A stretch of 64,000 nt of DNA from Conoideocrella luteorostrata (GCA_032433595.1 JASWJB010000232.1:1-64000), one strand, 5' to 3'; counted from the first letter of the stretch, positions 43,802-56,355 are shown. Program-made: numbers and translations. The notes: generated by a model not told the origin, from the sequence alone.

Positions 43802-44333
43802 TTATATCTCACCGAATAATAGTGTTCCAGTTGTCCACGTTAAATGCTTGATCATTCCTCCCGAACTTGTCGCCACCTCGACACTTCTCAATAATTGCCC
43901 GTGCCCCTTCCGCGATGCTCGCCCAGCTTCGCATTGCAAACTCGGTAGGATTCTAAATAGAAGCAAAATGCATCTTCCATCAGCATGATTTGATTTTGAC
44001 CAATTCGTCTCCATTTAGGGAAATGTGAGGTACATCATTGCACCAAATCGCAGATCCCCAAGAACAGCTAACTCCACCACAAGCACCGGGATCAGGACCA
44101 CTTGTAGGAGGAGGATTGTCTTTCGCTACCCATAAGGGCGCTATCATCTTTTGTGAAGACGAGCCTCCAGCGCCGGGGATTACATTGGACATCACTCCAT
44201 TCTTCTATTCGGTGACGATCCGCGCTGAGTGCTCGCTTCTCTGTGTATACTGGTGGAGGTTTCCAGTCAGGATTGAGTTTCCGAGCCGAGATGACTGCCT
44301 CCTCAAATGCGCCATTGAAGTCATGTCCGTGGC
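43802..44333 (-). pseudogene. Broken small secreted cysteine-rich protein gene
   Basis: Reading on the minus strand, three blocks of one recognisable small secreted fungal protein pattern occur in order. Block 1 includes LNPDWKPPP, a VYTEKRA site and WSDVQCN. Block 2 has GPDPGACGGVSCSWGSAIW then CND. Block 3 has SIAEGARAIIEKC and VDNWNTIIR, ending at a stop at 43802. Blocks 1 and 2 are in different frames, with a one-base difference at a run of four G (plus strand 44175-44178) just after the first Cys. Blocks 2 and 3 could be joined by a 48-bp intron, but with a weak GTCAAA donor. No start codon plus signal peptide joins cleanly to block 1. I infer decay, or a sequencing error plus unusual splicing. 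Such proteins are often effector-like; a function here is not claimed. Confidence 0.6.
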
Positions 44334-46585
44334 CTGGGGAGCAACCTCAAAGCTCTATGTGAAGATTTCTCCTCTAGAGGTTGGGATAGGTAGTTTACGG
44401 GCTGTTGCCTGTGTCGGAAAAGCTGTATTAGCAACTCAATGCGTGGGTAGAGCACAGTGCTGGGGTCTTGCCTGAAGAGACAATGAGCCAAGTACTGCGA
44501 GAAACGTGATTCGGGTTCTTTGCTCTGAACACTTATTATAAAAAAGATGATACGTGTCAACCAGCCAGAAGGGGAACGGTATTCCATCAGCGGGATTGAG
44601 GCAACGCTATATAGGCGGCATGTTCTTATAAGCTACGCGCAATCTTCCCTCTCCCCTTTCCTGTTATTGTTCTTTTATTTGTTACTGTCCTTGCACAGTC
44701 TCTGTGGGTCGATCCCTCAAAAATACACAGGTTCTCGATGCTCAGATGCTCAGAAGTACATCCTGCATACTGATGGCCCATTGCCGCCCACCAATATCAT
44801 GACGAAACGAAGTCCAAGACACATGGCAGCGTGGCTGCAAACCGATCAGCTAAATGAAAGACAACAGGCGTGGCTATCTAGGAGTGAATGAAAAATTGGC
44901 CTAGCCTGTCCACTGTGTCGTGCACAAGACGATGAGGATGTAGTGTGGAATCGGGGCTTAGACATGGAGGCATTGAAGAACTTGGCAGGCTATAAATAGT
45001 TCGCATAGAGCCGAAGCCTGCATGGCTAAAGTTATGTCAGGCGACAGAGCTGGTGTCTGGAGGAAAAGAATAAGGAGGGACGTGTTGCTCATGGAGACAC
45101 ATTCTCCATGCAGCTGTGGTGGCGATTGCGAGAAAGCATTACCGTGTATTAGAAGCAAAAACTACTATATGAAAAAATGCTGCTTGTTTGCAGCGTTTAA
45201 TGCAGTTGTGTGCGTACAAGAAGTAACTACTCCGTAACCAAGGTGCTAGTACTTCCGCACTCCGTACTCCGTACTCTGTACCAGTATCAGCTCGTGTTCC
45301 ATGGCTGTGTGGTGTGGTGCGGAGCATCGAGCATGGAACATGCTGGTTGGCCTTGTTGGCCGAGAGGGTGACGTTTTGATCACGCTACCCCCGTACGGAG
45401 TACCGTGATTGCACGGCGCAGATACACGGTAGATACGGAGTATTAGGTTTGGATCGACACGAGCATCATCCAAATCTGGCTGATCTGGCTGACAGGCGTG
45501 ACTTGGTATCAACAGGGTCACTGGTCGGTAGATTGTGCGGTATGGAGCAAGAGTACGGAGTACAGAGAACATGCTATGCCGTTTCCGTCATCGTGTTAGG
45601 TTAACGAATCAGTCGCCTGAGAATTTTATTCATTACTTAATTTACGTCCATTTTTATTGTTTCGCTCGACACTGTACGGAAGATTGAGTACGGAGTACAT
45701 GTTGCACTGTATCTACTCGGTAATTATATTGAACGCCCTCTGGAATGACCGCGCGTGTTTCAGCTTCGATCCTTCTCCGCGACTAACAACCACAAGAAAC
45801 AACGCGAAAGGGCCTGTGCAATTTATTCACCCGGCGAATCACCCAATCGATCACTCACCACCCAGCCACAGATAGGTTTGAAGAATGGCTAGTTGTTGGC
45901 AGCGTGTGCATTTGACTGTAGAAAATATCATCGCACCGACAAACAGCATGATCAGCCAGAAGTAAATGCACCGTCCTGCAGTCAGCCTTGTGGTGGAACA
46001 GCCCAAATTCATCTGCAGCCTGCTTAGTCAACCTTGTTGATCAGCTTACTCGTACTCCGTATCTCCGTACCTCTGTACTGAACACTCAACTAAAAACACA
46101 GCCCCAGCAGCGCCTGACTTGTTGCGCAATTACGCTCCACGGCTTTGTCGTCATCAAACCCACATCCTTACCGTATCCCGCTCGTCAAGCAGTCTTAAGG
46201 ACCGTACGGCAATCATTTCCTTTGCTCACATTTTCAACATCACATCCTATCTTCCCAACCTGCTGTCCAGCATACCTTTCGCTGCTTTCCGGTCCGCATT
46301 TGCCGCCTATCGCTCGCTCATCGTCCCTCTGTCGAGCGGCAGGCCTCCACTCGTTTTGTCCAAGGACCCTCTTTCGGCTGTGCCTGACGCTACTTCACGC
46401 TACGCCTTCTCTAGACTCTTGAACGGAGCCTCCCCCAATCCGCCGAACTGTCTTTTGGCTCAACCTCCCGCTCGCACGGTCTCTCGCTCTGTTTTCTCCA
46501 ATATCAGCATCAACAACTTTATACTTCCTCATCACATACGCGCGACGTGTCATAGAACAGCGCTTGCGGATCGTCGTTGCCCATC
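44334..46585. other. 2.2 kb intergenic with dense TACGGAGTA cluster
   Basis: Seven exact TACGGAGTA/TACTCCGTA copies between 45228 and 46061, many variant copies, then the pyrimidine-rich leader of the rhomboid gene. A long open frame (46119-46706) runs through the leader into the rhomboid start in another frame and is not called. A 114-codon ORF at 44547-44891 has one hydrophobic stretch but no other support. Confidence 0.55.
45228..46061. repeat. Densest cluster of TACGGAGTA/TACTCCGTA motifs
   Basis: Exact copies at 45228, 45265, 45394, 45434, 45554, 45689 and 46053, in both orientations. Several lie in a longer palindrome GTACGGAGTAC, and a doubled form CTCCGTACTCCGTACTC occurs near 45260. 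No longer shared flank is obvious between copies. Confidence 0.85.
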
Positions 46586-48246
46586 ATGGCGTCGAACAAC
46601 CACTATTACAGCGGGAACCAGCACAACGACCCGTCGAGCTACAACGCACCATCGTCACAACAGCCGTACCAGTATGGCAACTATTCATCCACCGACCAAC
46701 ATCTAGGCGGCCATCAGACACCGTACGATGCCGGAGCGAGCGGCATCCACGCCCAACATCCGAAGCCGACCGGACCGTCACCGTTTGACAGCGTCTTTGA
46801 CGACAATTATGCTACAAACAGCACGAACAGCTTGCCACAGCGCGGAGGCTACCCCGATACCACGTACTACGGCCAGGGGGGTTCTGGCACGAGACTGAAC
46901 GATGATATCCCGCTGCAAGATCGGCAGGGCAAGACTGGCGATATGAATGACCACATTTACGATGCCCCTGAGACTGGCACGGCCGGAGAGAGCCGAAAGA
47001 AAAAGAAGAAGGGGGTTCGCGTTGGTGAATTAGGCATGCTCGGTTCCGGGAAGAAAGGGATTCCCTGGGTTTGCTACGTTTTCAGCCTTGTCCAGATTGG
47101 TGTTTTTATCGGCTCACTGATTAAGAATGGTAAGCAGCTTTCAGCGATGTCCAAGAATGAAACCAAAAATCGACTGACCAAGCATTTCAGGTATTTTAAC
47201 GGGCTCTCCTATTATGATCAAACCTCAAATCAACCCCATGATCGGACCCTCGACCGGGGTCCTCATCAACATGGGCGCACGATATGTCCCCTGCATGCAC
47301 AACGTAAAAGAAATCCAGGGATCGAAAATTCCGGTTCAGTTTCTATGCCCGAACGCAACCAAAGACAGTCAGATCTGCCCACTCTCCGATGTATGCGGCT
47401 TCGGTGGTGTTCCTAACCCGACATTCAACAATGCGAACCAGAGCCCGCAGCCAAACCAATGGTTCCGTTTCATAGTGCCGATGTTCATGCATGCCGGCTT
47501 GATCCACATCGGCTTCAACCTGTTGCTCCAACTGACTCTGGCCAAGGAGATGGAGCAAGCGATCGGTTCCATTCGATTCTTCCTCGTCTACATTAGTGCT
47601 GGCATATTCGGCTTTGTCATGGGAGGTAACTTTGCCGCGCCTGGTATTGCGTCTACGGGGGCCTCGGGGTCTTTGTTTGGTATTATCGCTTTGACTCTAT
47701 TGGATCTTCTCTATTCATGGAGTGAGCGACGAAATCCTGTCAAGGATCTCATGTTCATCATTCTGGATATTGTCATTTCCTTTGTTCTGGGGCTGTTGCC
47801 AGGTCTGGACAATTTCTCGCACATCGGCGGTTTCTTGATGGGCCTTGCTCTAGGTGTATGCATCCTGCACTCTCCTAATGCACTGCGGCGAAAGATAGGC
47901 GGCAGTGACAACACATCCTACTCGGCGGTCAGCCCGAGTGGTGATGGCACAGCGCCCGGTTTCCTCAAGAGCCCTATCGGCTTCTTCAAGGGACGCAAGC
48001 CGCTTTGGTGGGCGTGGTGGCTGGTTCGAGCCGGCTTCCTGATTGCTGTTATCGTTGTTTTCATCGTATTGTTGAACAACTTCTACAATGGAAGCCATAC
48101 CTGCAGCTGGTGCAAGTATCTGAGCTGCTTGGTGAGTTTATTTCCCATGACAAAAAGACCTGACGATGGTTGATATACTAACAAAATGTTTGTAGCCCGT
48201 CAGCAATTGGTGCGATATTGGAACAATTCAGGACAGGTCGTCATAG
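46586..48246 (+). CDS. Rhomboid-family intramembrane serine protease
   Basis: Three exons (46586-47129, 47191-48131, 48196-48246) join in phase to 511 residues. The first about 150 residues are cytosolic, rich in Gln, Asn, Ser and Tyr, with a Lys patch (RKKKKKGVRVGELG). TM1 is IPWVCYVFSLVQIGVFIGSL. Conserved landmarks are HAGLIHIGFNLLLQ (HxxxN), the nucleophile motif GASGSLFG (Ser about 340) and the catalytic HIGGFLMG (His about 392). A seventh helix (FLIAVIVVFIVLLNNFY) precedes a Cys-rich lumenal tail that finishes in exon 3 (PVSNWCDIG). This is the 6+1 TM eukaryotic type with intact dyad. Location in the Golgi or plasma membrane is inferred. Aspergillus rhomboid RbdA/RbdB acts in SREBP processing with the Dsc ligase; whether this is that member is not settled. 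Confidence 0.93.
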
Positions 48247-49460
48247 AAGCGACATACGCAGAAATAAACAGGATAGACTTTATTTTTTATTATTTTTTTT
48301 TTTTTTTTGGTTTAACGCGTATGCACATCACCACGTCTCACTGCCATATAATTTACATTTGCGGGAATAAACATGATCAGACCAGGCTTTTTTGACAAGA
48401 GGAATAGTTTTGGCACAGCGACGGCGTTGGGTCTTGTATTAGTGTCTTAACAGCATGAACTTGCGCATGAATGAAGTTGAAGCATCGGACCGACTGCGGA
48501 CTTGGACATGAGGCAACTTGAGGGCGGGATATAGATGGTAATCATATTGCATCACTAGCTAGATAACGAAAGCTTTAACGAAGATCATATTATACAGCTT
48601 TTGCTGATGCGTGATATGAGCCAACTTGACTATTCGGAGCTTCACCAGTCGGACTGTTCCGGGACCCGGCACTTCTGGCTTCGGAGTTAGGAAAAGTTTC
48701 ATGCATAGTTTGGTAACTGTATATTCAATGATGTAACCGGCGCAACATGAGACCGGAAGTGCACGTTATAGAGTATTATCAGGGCTCGGGATGAGTCAAA
48801 GCCCTCATTCAAATTCCCAGTTCTCACCCGCTAGTTCCCGGGCGATCAACCACGATGCAGTATATCCAAATCTGACGTGGCCGGAATTTTTAAGTACAAT
48901 CCTACATGGATCATTTAGCCGATGCACCGCTCCGCATTGTAGTGTAAAACCCGCACCTAGCCTCTGGACTAGCCCGTTTGCCCGTTTGGCTGTTGGTGTT
49001 GACGGTGGCATTTTCATGACAATGTTGGCCAATCGGTGGACCCTGTTTCAAGATCCGAAATCCAAAAGCCAAAACGGGTAAATCGCTGCGCTTTTCCGCC
49101 TGAAAAGGAAAGGAAAACGCAGCTTTCCAGGACCGAGCCAGTAACTAACCAATTACTCGACCTACTCCATAGTTTTCCGTCCGGTGATCAATCCAGTCAT
49201 CGCGGATTCCTAAGGACTCATCTATTCTCCAGCTTGGGAATCATGTCGCGCCTTGCTTGGGGGTTCAAATTAAAACAAAATGCTCCAGCTGAAGATGTCC
49301 AATATGTTATATATTTTCGGTCCCTCGCGACTAACCATGCCATAGTGATGAGCTTCACCAATTGTCACATATATCTAACCTCATTGTCGGCCGATTGCGC
49401 GCCCTTTTGTTAACTGAAAGCGCCTTCCACTCACTCACACACACAGGGAATATTGCCACC
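48247..49460. other. Intergenic, ABC transporter promoter
   Basis: Holds the 3' flank of the rhomboid gene (a T-rich run at about 48283-48308) and the upstream region of the ABC gene. No gene or distinctive motif seen. Confidence 0.5.
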
Positions 49461-52400
49461 ATGACTTGGACATGCCCTCCCTCCGTGGACAGTTCATTTG
49501 GTCCATGGGCAGGAGCCGGCTGTCGCGGCGGCTTCGATTTCACGCTGATGTTCCAGGAGAGTATTCTGAGTTTGCCGGTGCAATGTATTTTTCTGGTTGG
49601 AGTGCCAGTTCGAGTGTGGCAGCTGTGGAGGGAGGATAAGAAAGTGGTTGCGGTGTATTGGAGAGTAGTCAAAGCTGTGAGAAGGAAACACTTATACCTT
49701 GTCATCCATGAGCTAATTTAGCTAATGCCTTGGGGCAGATTGCTTCATCATGCCTGTTGGTCTTCAACATTGCTCTGCTGGCTCTATGGAGCTCAGCCGC
49801 AACAGGCAGCACCACAACATCGGCAACTATACCCTCCGCGGTGATAGCCTTCTTGGCATCATTGACTGTGGTGCTTCTATCGTGGATGGAACATGAACGG
49901 AGCATACGCCCTTCCTTTTGGTTGACCATGTATCTGTTTTTTTCTACGCTACTGGACCTGCCTCGAGCACGCACGCTTTGGATGGCCATGAGTGATTCCA
50001 AGACGATTCCAATTTTGTTCACTTGTACAGTGGTGCTCAAGGCGGCCATGTTCATTTTGGAGTCGATCGAAAAACAACATATTCTGGTTGATAACCACAG
50101 AGATGCATCTAAAGAAATGACGAGCAGCACCATCAGCCGCAGCTCTTTCTTTTGGCTCACGCCGTTATTCAGAACCGGATATCGAAGAAATTTGGAACTC
50201 AAGGACCTGGACCGCTTAGATCCGAAACTGGAATCTGATCACTTGTATAAGGCGCTCGCTGTTGAATTGGAGAATGGCATGTACATAGCCGCTCGAGGAG
50301 AGACAGGGTTCGTGCTAACTTGGTGCTCTAGTATCTAATAAGAGCGCACCAGGTGCTTTGTTCAAAGCCTGGTTGCGTGTGTTTCCTTGGCCTGCCATCG
50401 CGCCAGCTTTGCCCAAGATCTTCCAGATCGGCTTCACTTACACGCAGCCGTTTCTCATTACGCAAGGCATTACGCTGGCAGCCATGCCAGAGAGGCAACC
50501 GTACAACAATATCGGCTATGGATTGATTGGCGCATATGCTATAGTATACACCGGAATAGCTGTACGTTGCGAAAATCCCACTGCTTTGATGATGTGCATG
50601 CTGATATTTTAGGTGTCAACTGGTCAATATGATTGGATGACCTTCCGCACCTCCACCATCATGAGAGGCAGTGTCATCGGGCTGATTTACCAAAAAGCCC
50701 TACGGCTCGATCTGCACTCCGAGGATGTGAGCCCTGACGGAGCCTTGACTTTAATGAGCACCGATACCGAGACGGTCATGCATTGCGTCCATCAAATCCA
50801 TGAAGTTTGGGCGGCGATGCTCGAAATAGCGATTGGTATATATCTGATATACCGTCAGTTGGGGGCGGCTTGTGCAATGCCTGTAGCTGTCTCGTTCGGT
50901 ATGTCTAGTATTTTGGTACATCTCTGTTCTCTGATAGACCTTCAGTTCAGTTGCTGACGCTGCTGTCCTCAGCTGTGCTGGTTCTTATGAGCTTCCTTGC
51001 AGTGTATATTGGCAAGGCGCAAGCTGCTTGGATCCAAGCATCCCAGGACCGTGTAACCACTACGTCCAAAACACTCGGCAGTATTAAATGGTTGAAAATG
51101 TCGGGCCTCAACGACGTTGCTTTTGCGATGATTCGAAAGCTGCGAGCGCACGAGTTGAAAGTCTCGGAGAAGTTTCGAATGCTTACAGGGGCTTCTCTTA
51201 TGCTGTGTAAGTTGAATTCACAATGCTTAGGGGCGGACTGACTAGAGCTAACTGAGAATACTGATTGGTATAAGTCATCTGTGTGCCCATATGGGGTCCA
51301 ATACTTACATTCATTGTATACGGTATCGTTGCTTCAAAAGGCGGCGCTGCGTCCTTGACATTTGAGAGGATGTTCACTAGTTATTCACTGTTTACGTTGG
51401 TGACGAACCCTCTGATTTCTATTATTATGGCTCTTCCCACGCTGGCAAGTGCTTTGACTTCTTTTGGGAGGATTCAAAAATTCTTGAACGGGAAAGAGAG
51501 GAACGACGTTCGGGTGAACACGTTGAAGTTGGACGAAAAGCCGAAGCACTTCGAAGAAATACAGCTCGAGGAGGAGCCAAACCACCAGTATGTGGCTGAT
51601 AATGCAGATGTGGGCACTATTACCTCTCTTCAAGGCTGTTTCTCTTGGAGCGAGGATGCAGAACCGGCAATCAATATCACCAACCAATGGAATGTTTATC
51701 GACGCGAGTTTACACTTGTGCTCGGGCCGATTGGATGCGGTAAATCGACACTTCTTAAAGCACTTCTAGGAGAGTTATCTTCGTTCAGGGGGGAAATTTG
51801 CGCAAATTACTCGGGGGTGTCGTATTGCGATCAAACTCCTTGGCTGCCCAACGAAACTGTTCGGAGCATCATCCTCGGACCGGGCCGGCTTGATCATCCA
51901 TGGTACAGAGCTGTGGTGAAGGCATGTGCTTTGGATACAGACATGGAGACGTGGCCCAGCGGAGATGGGACCGTTGTTGGAACAAAGGGCATATCCATGA
52001 GCGGCGGCCAGAAGCATCGTTTGGTGAGCATTTGCCCATAAATAAGGGCCATATGGAGAAGCGTCTGACTTTTACAAAGGCTATCGCTCGCGCACTGTAT
52101 TCCCGAAGCGAGCTTATTGTATTCGATGATGTGTTTAGCGGTTTGGATGCCGCTACGGAAGACGTCGTCTTCCACAATCTATTCGGAAAAGAGGGCTTGC
52201 TGAGAACAAGCAGCATGTCTGCAATTGTAGCCGCATCAGACAGTATGTACTACGCATGGTCAACCCAGCGGTCTACTCTATTCGGCCAGAACAGGTATTA
52301 ACGTAGGTGTCCTAGCCCGCCGCGCCGCATACGCCGACAGAATCCTGCTCCTCGATGAAAACGGTACCGTCAAACGAGTCGGCACCCCGGAAGAGGTGGA

Positions 52401-54984
52401 AGCCACTCTTGGGGGCCTGGGTCCGGCCGAAAATGCCGACCAGGCCGGCCGCAATCCGGACGAGAAAACCACCCTGGTGGCAAACGAGGCTGCTAGACAG
52501 GCAGACACTGTAGTCAAGATGATGGAAACAGAGGTCGATTCTACGCGGCGGCTGGGAAATGTAGCCATGTATGGGTTTTATGCCAGAGCCGCGGGTTGGG
52601 ATACCCTTGTGATTTTTGCTATTGCCATGGCTGTTTTTGCATTCTGCGGCTCGTTTCCAAGTATGTTGCTTGCCTTTTTTTTGCGTTTAATTTTTTTTTT
52701 CTTCTTTCTTTTACAAGATGTTACAGAATGATGACGAATAGTTTCTAACTAAGGACAGGCATTTGGCTCAAGTGGTGGGCGGCTGATAATCTTGCTGTCC
52801 CGAATCAGCATCTGGGGAAATGGCTTGGTGGATATGTGGGCTTTGGAATCGGCGCAACTGTTATGATTCTTGTTGCTACATGGTATGACTTGGGGAATTG
52901 ATTGTCTCGCAGCGGGTTAACTACTTGCTAACAACGATTGCAAAAGGCAGCTGTTTATTGTTATTATCAACAGGGCGGGGGCGTACTTTCACGATGCCTT
53001 ACTGCGAACGACATCCAGGTATGAATGGGAACAGCTTCCGGCGATGGCTGACCATGGCTGACAACCAGGGGACAAAAGGGCACCGATGTCCTTCCATAGC
53101 ACCGTGGACAGCGGCACGACCGTCAACAGGTTCAGCCAAGACCTCCAGCTCATTGACATGGAATTGCCTACTACGGCATTAGGCGTCGCTGTCGGTATGT
53201 TTAGACCACATGATTCCTTCCCGAGACCCAAGCTACCCCCAAGCTTTCATATTCAGATACATGCCAACATGTCCACAGGCGTATCCTTTGGCGTGGCCGA
53301 ATTTGTCATGATTTCCATATCATCCAAATACATGGCCGTCGTGCTCCCCTTTCTCATCCTCGCATTCTACCCCATCCAGCACGTGTACCTCCGCACATCC
53401 CGACAAATGCGCCTCCTCGACATTGAACACAAGGCACCCCTGTTCTCCCAGCTCATCAGCACGCTGGACGGGCTCGCCACGATCCGCGCCTGCGGATGGC
53501 AAGGCGCCCTTGAAGAGAAGAACACCGCGAAGCTGGACCAGTCCCAACGCCCGAGCTACCTCCTGTACTGTCTCCAGCGGTGGCTGACCTTCACCATCGA
53601 CATGGCCATTGCAGCGATTGCGCTCATGGTGATTGTCATTACTACGACGCTGCGCGAGCAGATTGGGCCGGGGAACATGGGCGTCGCGCTGAGTAGCGTC
53701 CTGGGGTTCAGCGGCACGTTGAAGACGACGGTGACGAGTTGGGTCATGCTGGAGATTTCGCTGGGGGCTGTGGCAAGGGTGCGGAATTTTATTGCTGATA
53801 CGGAGCCGGAAGACGGCGATGTTCACGACGATAGCGATGACGCTGACGCTGACGCTGACGATGACGATGACCGCAATACTGCGATGGACGACTGGCCGTC
53901 ACAAGGGGCGATTGAGATGAAGAATGTGACGGCGTCGTACTTGTAAGGCTGTGTGCAGTTGATATCTTGTAAGAGCACCCACTGACCTGGAACAATAATA
54001 GCACCTCCGAGGCAGTCCTGCGCGACATTTCACTCAGCATACAGGCCGGACAAAGAGTGGCCATTTGCGGACGCACAGGAAGGTATGTATATCAACACAC
54101 ACCCGACCCGACCCGACCCTGACGCTACAAAAACACCAGCTCAAGTTTCTCTCTAACAACAAGCACAAAATAAATAGCGGCAAATCCTCACTCGCCCTCG
54201 CCCTCCTCCGCATGATCGCCCAGCCCGCCGGAACCATCACCATCGACGGCATCGACATCTCCACGGTCCCACACCAAACCGTTCGGTCTAGAGTCGTAGC
54301 CCTCCCCCAAGAACCATACATATTTGACGCAAGCGTGCGTATAAATCTCGACCCGGGCGAGACCGTCTCCGACGCCAAAATGATAGATGCCCTGCAAAGA
54401 GTCCAGTTGTGGGCAAAACTGGAACAGCGGGGCGGGTTGGATGCTCTCATGCATGGAAAGTTCCTCTCGCAGGGCGAGATGCAGCTGTTTGTGTTTGCGA
54501 GGGCCATGTTGAGGAGCGGGAGGGTCCTTGTTTTGGATGAGTTTTCGAGCAAGTAAGTGTTTTTTATGTTTTCTTCTTCTTTCATTTTCGGTCTTGGGTT
54601 CCGGCTCCTCCTTCTCGAATGCTTGCCATTCTTGACAGCTTGGGGGGAGGGGGAGAGGGGGTTCGCTTTACAGTTCCGAGGGTGTATGGTAATCATGGAG
54701 GTGTGGCAGAAGCAGCTAATGCGGTGTTTAGTTTGGATGATGCTACCAGTGAGATTGTGTATGAAGTGCTGCGGACGTGGTTCCAAGGTTGGACTGTTAT
54801 TGCGATTGCACATAAACTGCAGTGGGTAGTGGACTTTGATAGAGTCGCTGTGTTGGATGCGGGGAGGCTGGTAGAGTATGATGAGCCGAAGAGGCTGTTG
54901 ATGAGGGACTCGCGATTCAAGAAATTGTACAACATGTCGGGTCATGATGGATTGAGCGGAAATCGAGGTGGAATGAAGGGGTAG
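49461..54984 (+). CDS. ABC-C (MRP-type) full transporter, 15 exons
   Basis: Exons: 49461-49676, 49739-50260, 50343-50561, 50613-50898, 50973-51206, 51275-52023, 52080-52242, 52307-52660, 52759-52882, 52947-53018, 53079-53194, 53279-53942, 54002-54082, 54178-54552, 54732-54984. All phases agree, giving about 1475 residues, normal for the family. Order: TMD0-like N-terminus, TMD1, NBD1 (Walker A GPIGCGKST, signature SMSGGQ, Walker B LIVFDDVFSGLD), TMD2 (RAPMSF, TVNRFSQDLQLIDMELP), an Asp-rich linker, NBD2 (Walker A GRTGSGKSS, signature LSQGE, Walker B VLVLDEFSSNLD, H-loop IAIAHK). NBD1 has Asp in place of the catalytic Glu, usual in this family, and no clear H-loop His. Intron 2 needs a weak GTTGAA donor; otherwise the gene carries a one-base frame break near 50300-50340. 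Likely exports conjugated or toxic compounds across the plasma or vacuolar membrane; the substrate is unknown. Confidence 0.88.
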
Positions 54985-55189
54985 GTGGGCGGATGGAGTC
55001 TAAGGGGCCTGAAGGGGTACGCACCAGGCACGGGTTGGAGAGGTTGGACGGAGTGCAAGATTGTGTATTTTTAGATTTGGATTTTAATTAGTTCTCTTCA
55101 ATCAATTATACATACCCCCATTCAATCTGTGTGTAGTATTTAGAGAAAAAAATGCTTGAGTGGTATGGTTTTCAAGCATAGTGAAGGCA

Positions 55190-56355
55190 TTACGAGGCTA
55201 ACAATTCGGGCTCGCTTTCCCCATCTGATGGCTCCTCTACAGCAAGGTAATCTAGGTCAATACCCAGAAACCAAATATGCATTGTCAGCTCTGCCGCCCG
55301 TACGGTCTCTGTGACATTCTCTCCAGGGATTTGGAACGACTTGTACGCATCCTCTTCGTATACGATGCCTACGCTGTCGTCTTGTCGTCGCTCCGTAAAG
55401 AACCTCTGTCTCGTGAATCTGGATATGCTGAACGAGGACGGCAAATTGTGTGCTGGAGGGTCGGCATGTGTTTTAGGCACCTGTGGCATGTGGACAGTCA
55501 CATGAAGTTCGGGGTTGGGGCTTGTCGTCAGAGGATGGATGGAGCGTAGGATAGCTTGCTCGTTGATGGCGGACCAGGAAGATTCGGAGTCATGGTCTAG
55601 TGTGATTTTGAGAGCCTGGAGGTGTTTGAGATGGGCAAGGTCGGTCCACATGGAGATCCAGGTAGTTGCAGGTGATGGTTTTTGGTTGGGTGTACATGTA
55701 GAGTTTGGTTGGGTGGATTGAGCTTCTATGGCTGTGTAAACCTGGCGGGGGAGTCTAAACGAAAGGTCCAGACTTTTTATACTTGAGAATGCGTTTGAAA
55801 ATAGACGATTAGGGCAGAGGCTGGACGATGCGTTGGACGGGGGGTCCATCGCATCCAAGAGGAAGCCGAGCGTGGCAATATCGGCAATATGTATAACAGA
55901 TGATTCGGCGATCAGGGAAGCAACATGCTGGTAACTACGGCAGGTTAGTTTTCCAAGTCAACACACCACATATTGTTTTGGGATAGCAGTCACATTCTCC
56001 TACATGAGCTCATCAGCGCGCGAGCCGAATCATGTTCAGACTTGAGATGCACCACATCCGAATGTAAGCTCAGCGCGACTTCTTCGCATCTCCAGTGGGC
56101 CCCCCAGGACGAACACAGACGGCGAGCCCAGACCTCAGTTGTCGGATCGCCTGTTGACCGGCGATCGAAGCAATAATAGTCACCCTTTTGGTGCTCATGT
56201 GTGATGCATGTCGAGACGCAAATGCCATCTTGATGGAGATGTATATGAACTCGGGCAGGAACAACATATGCAAAAATCTGCCGTTGGAGCTCAGATGGTA
56301 AACGAAACAAGGCGCTCTCTTGTTGAGGATGATCAAAAAATCCTTCCGAAGACAT
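55190..56355 (-). CDS. DUF7730-like fungal protein, function unknown
   Basis: Two exons on the minus strand: 56355-55994 and 55934-55190. They join in frame to 368 residues. The N-terminus (SALFRLPSELQRQIFAYVVP) is the short F-box-like helix typical of this fungal group, where L.LP.ELR..I..YV is followed by a hydrophobic strand (RVHIHLHQ). The splice restores LMSSCRRIYQHVASLIAES, the second family landmark (TCR.IY.E), then SSVIHIADIATLGFLLDAM. I chose the donor GTGACT after AGA AT because the nearer GTAGGA donor leads to a stop. The C-terminal half (about 220 residues) is poorly conserved in kind. No enzymatic residues are recognisable. It lies tail-to-tail with the ABC gene, 205 bp apart. 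Confidence 0.72.

Noticed and set aside
44547..44891. 114-codon ORF with a hydrophobic stretch
   Set aside because: A single hydrophobic run without cleavage site, cysteines or family pattern; lies in motif-rich intergenic DNA.
46119..46706. 195-codon ORF overlapping the rhomboid start
   Set aside because: It runs in another frame through a pyrimidine-rich leader and into the Gln/Asn-rich rhomboid N-terminus; composition is Ser/Arg/Pro leader sequence.
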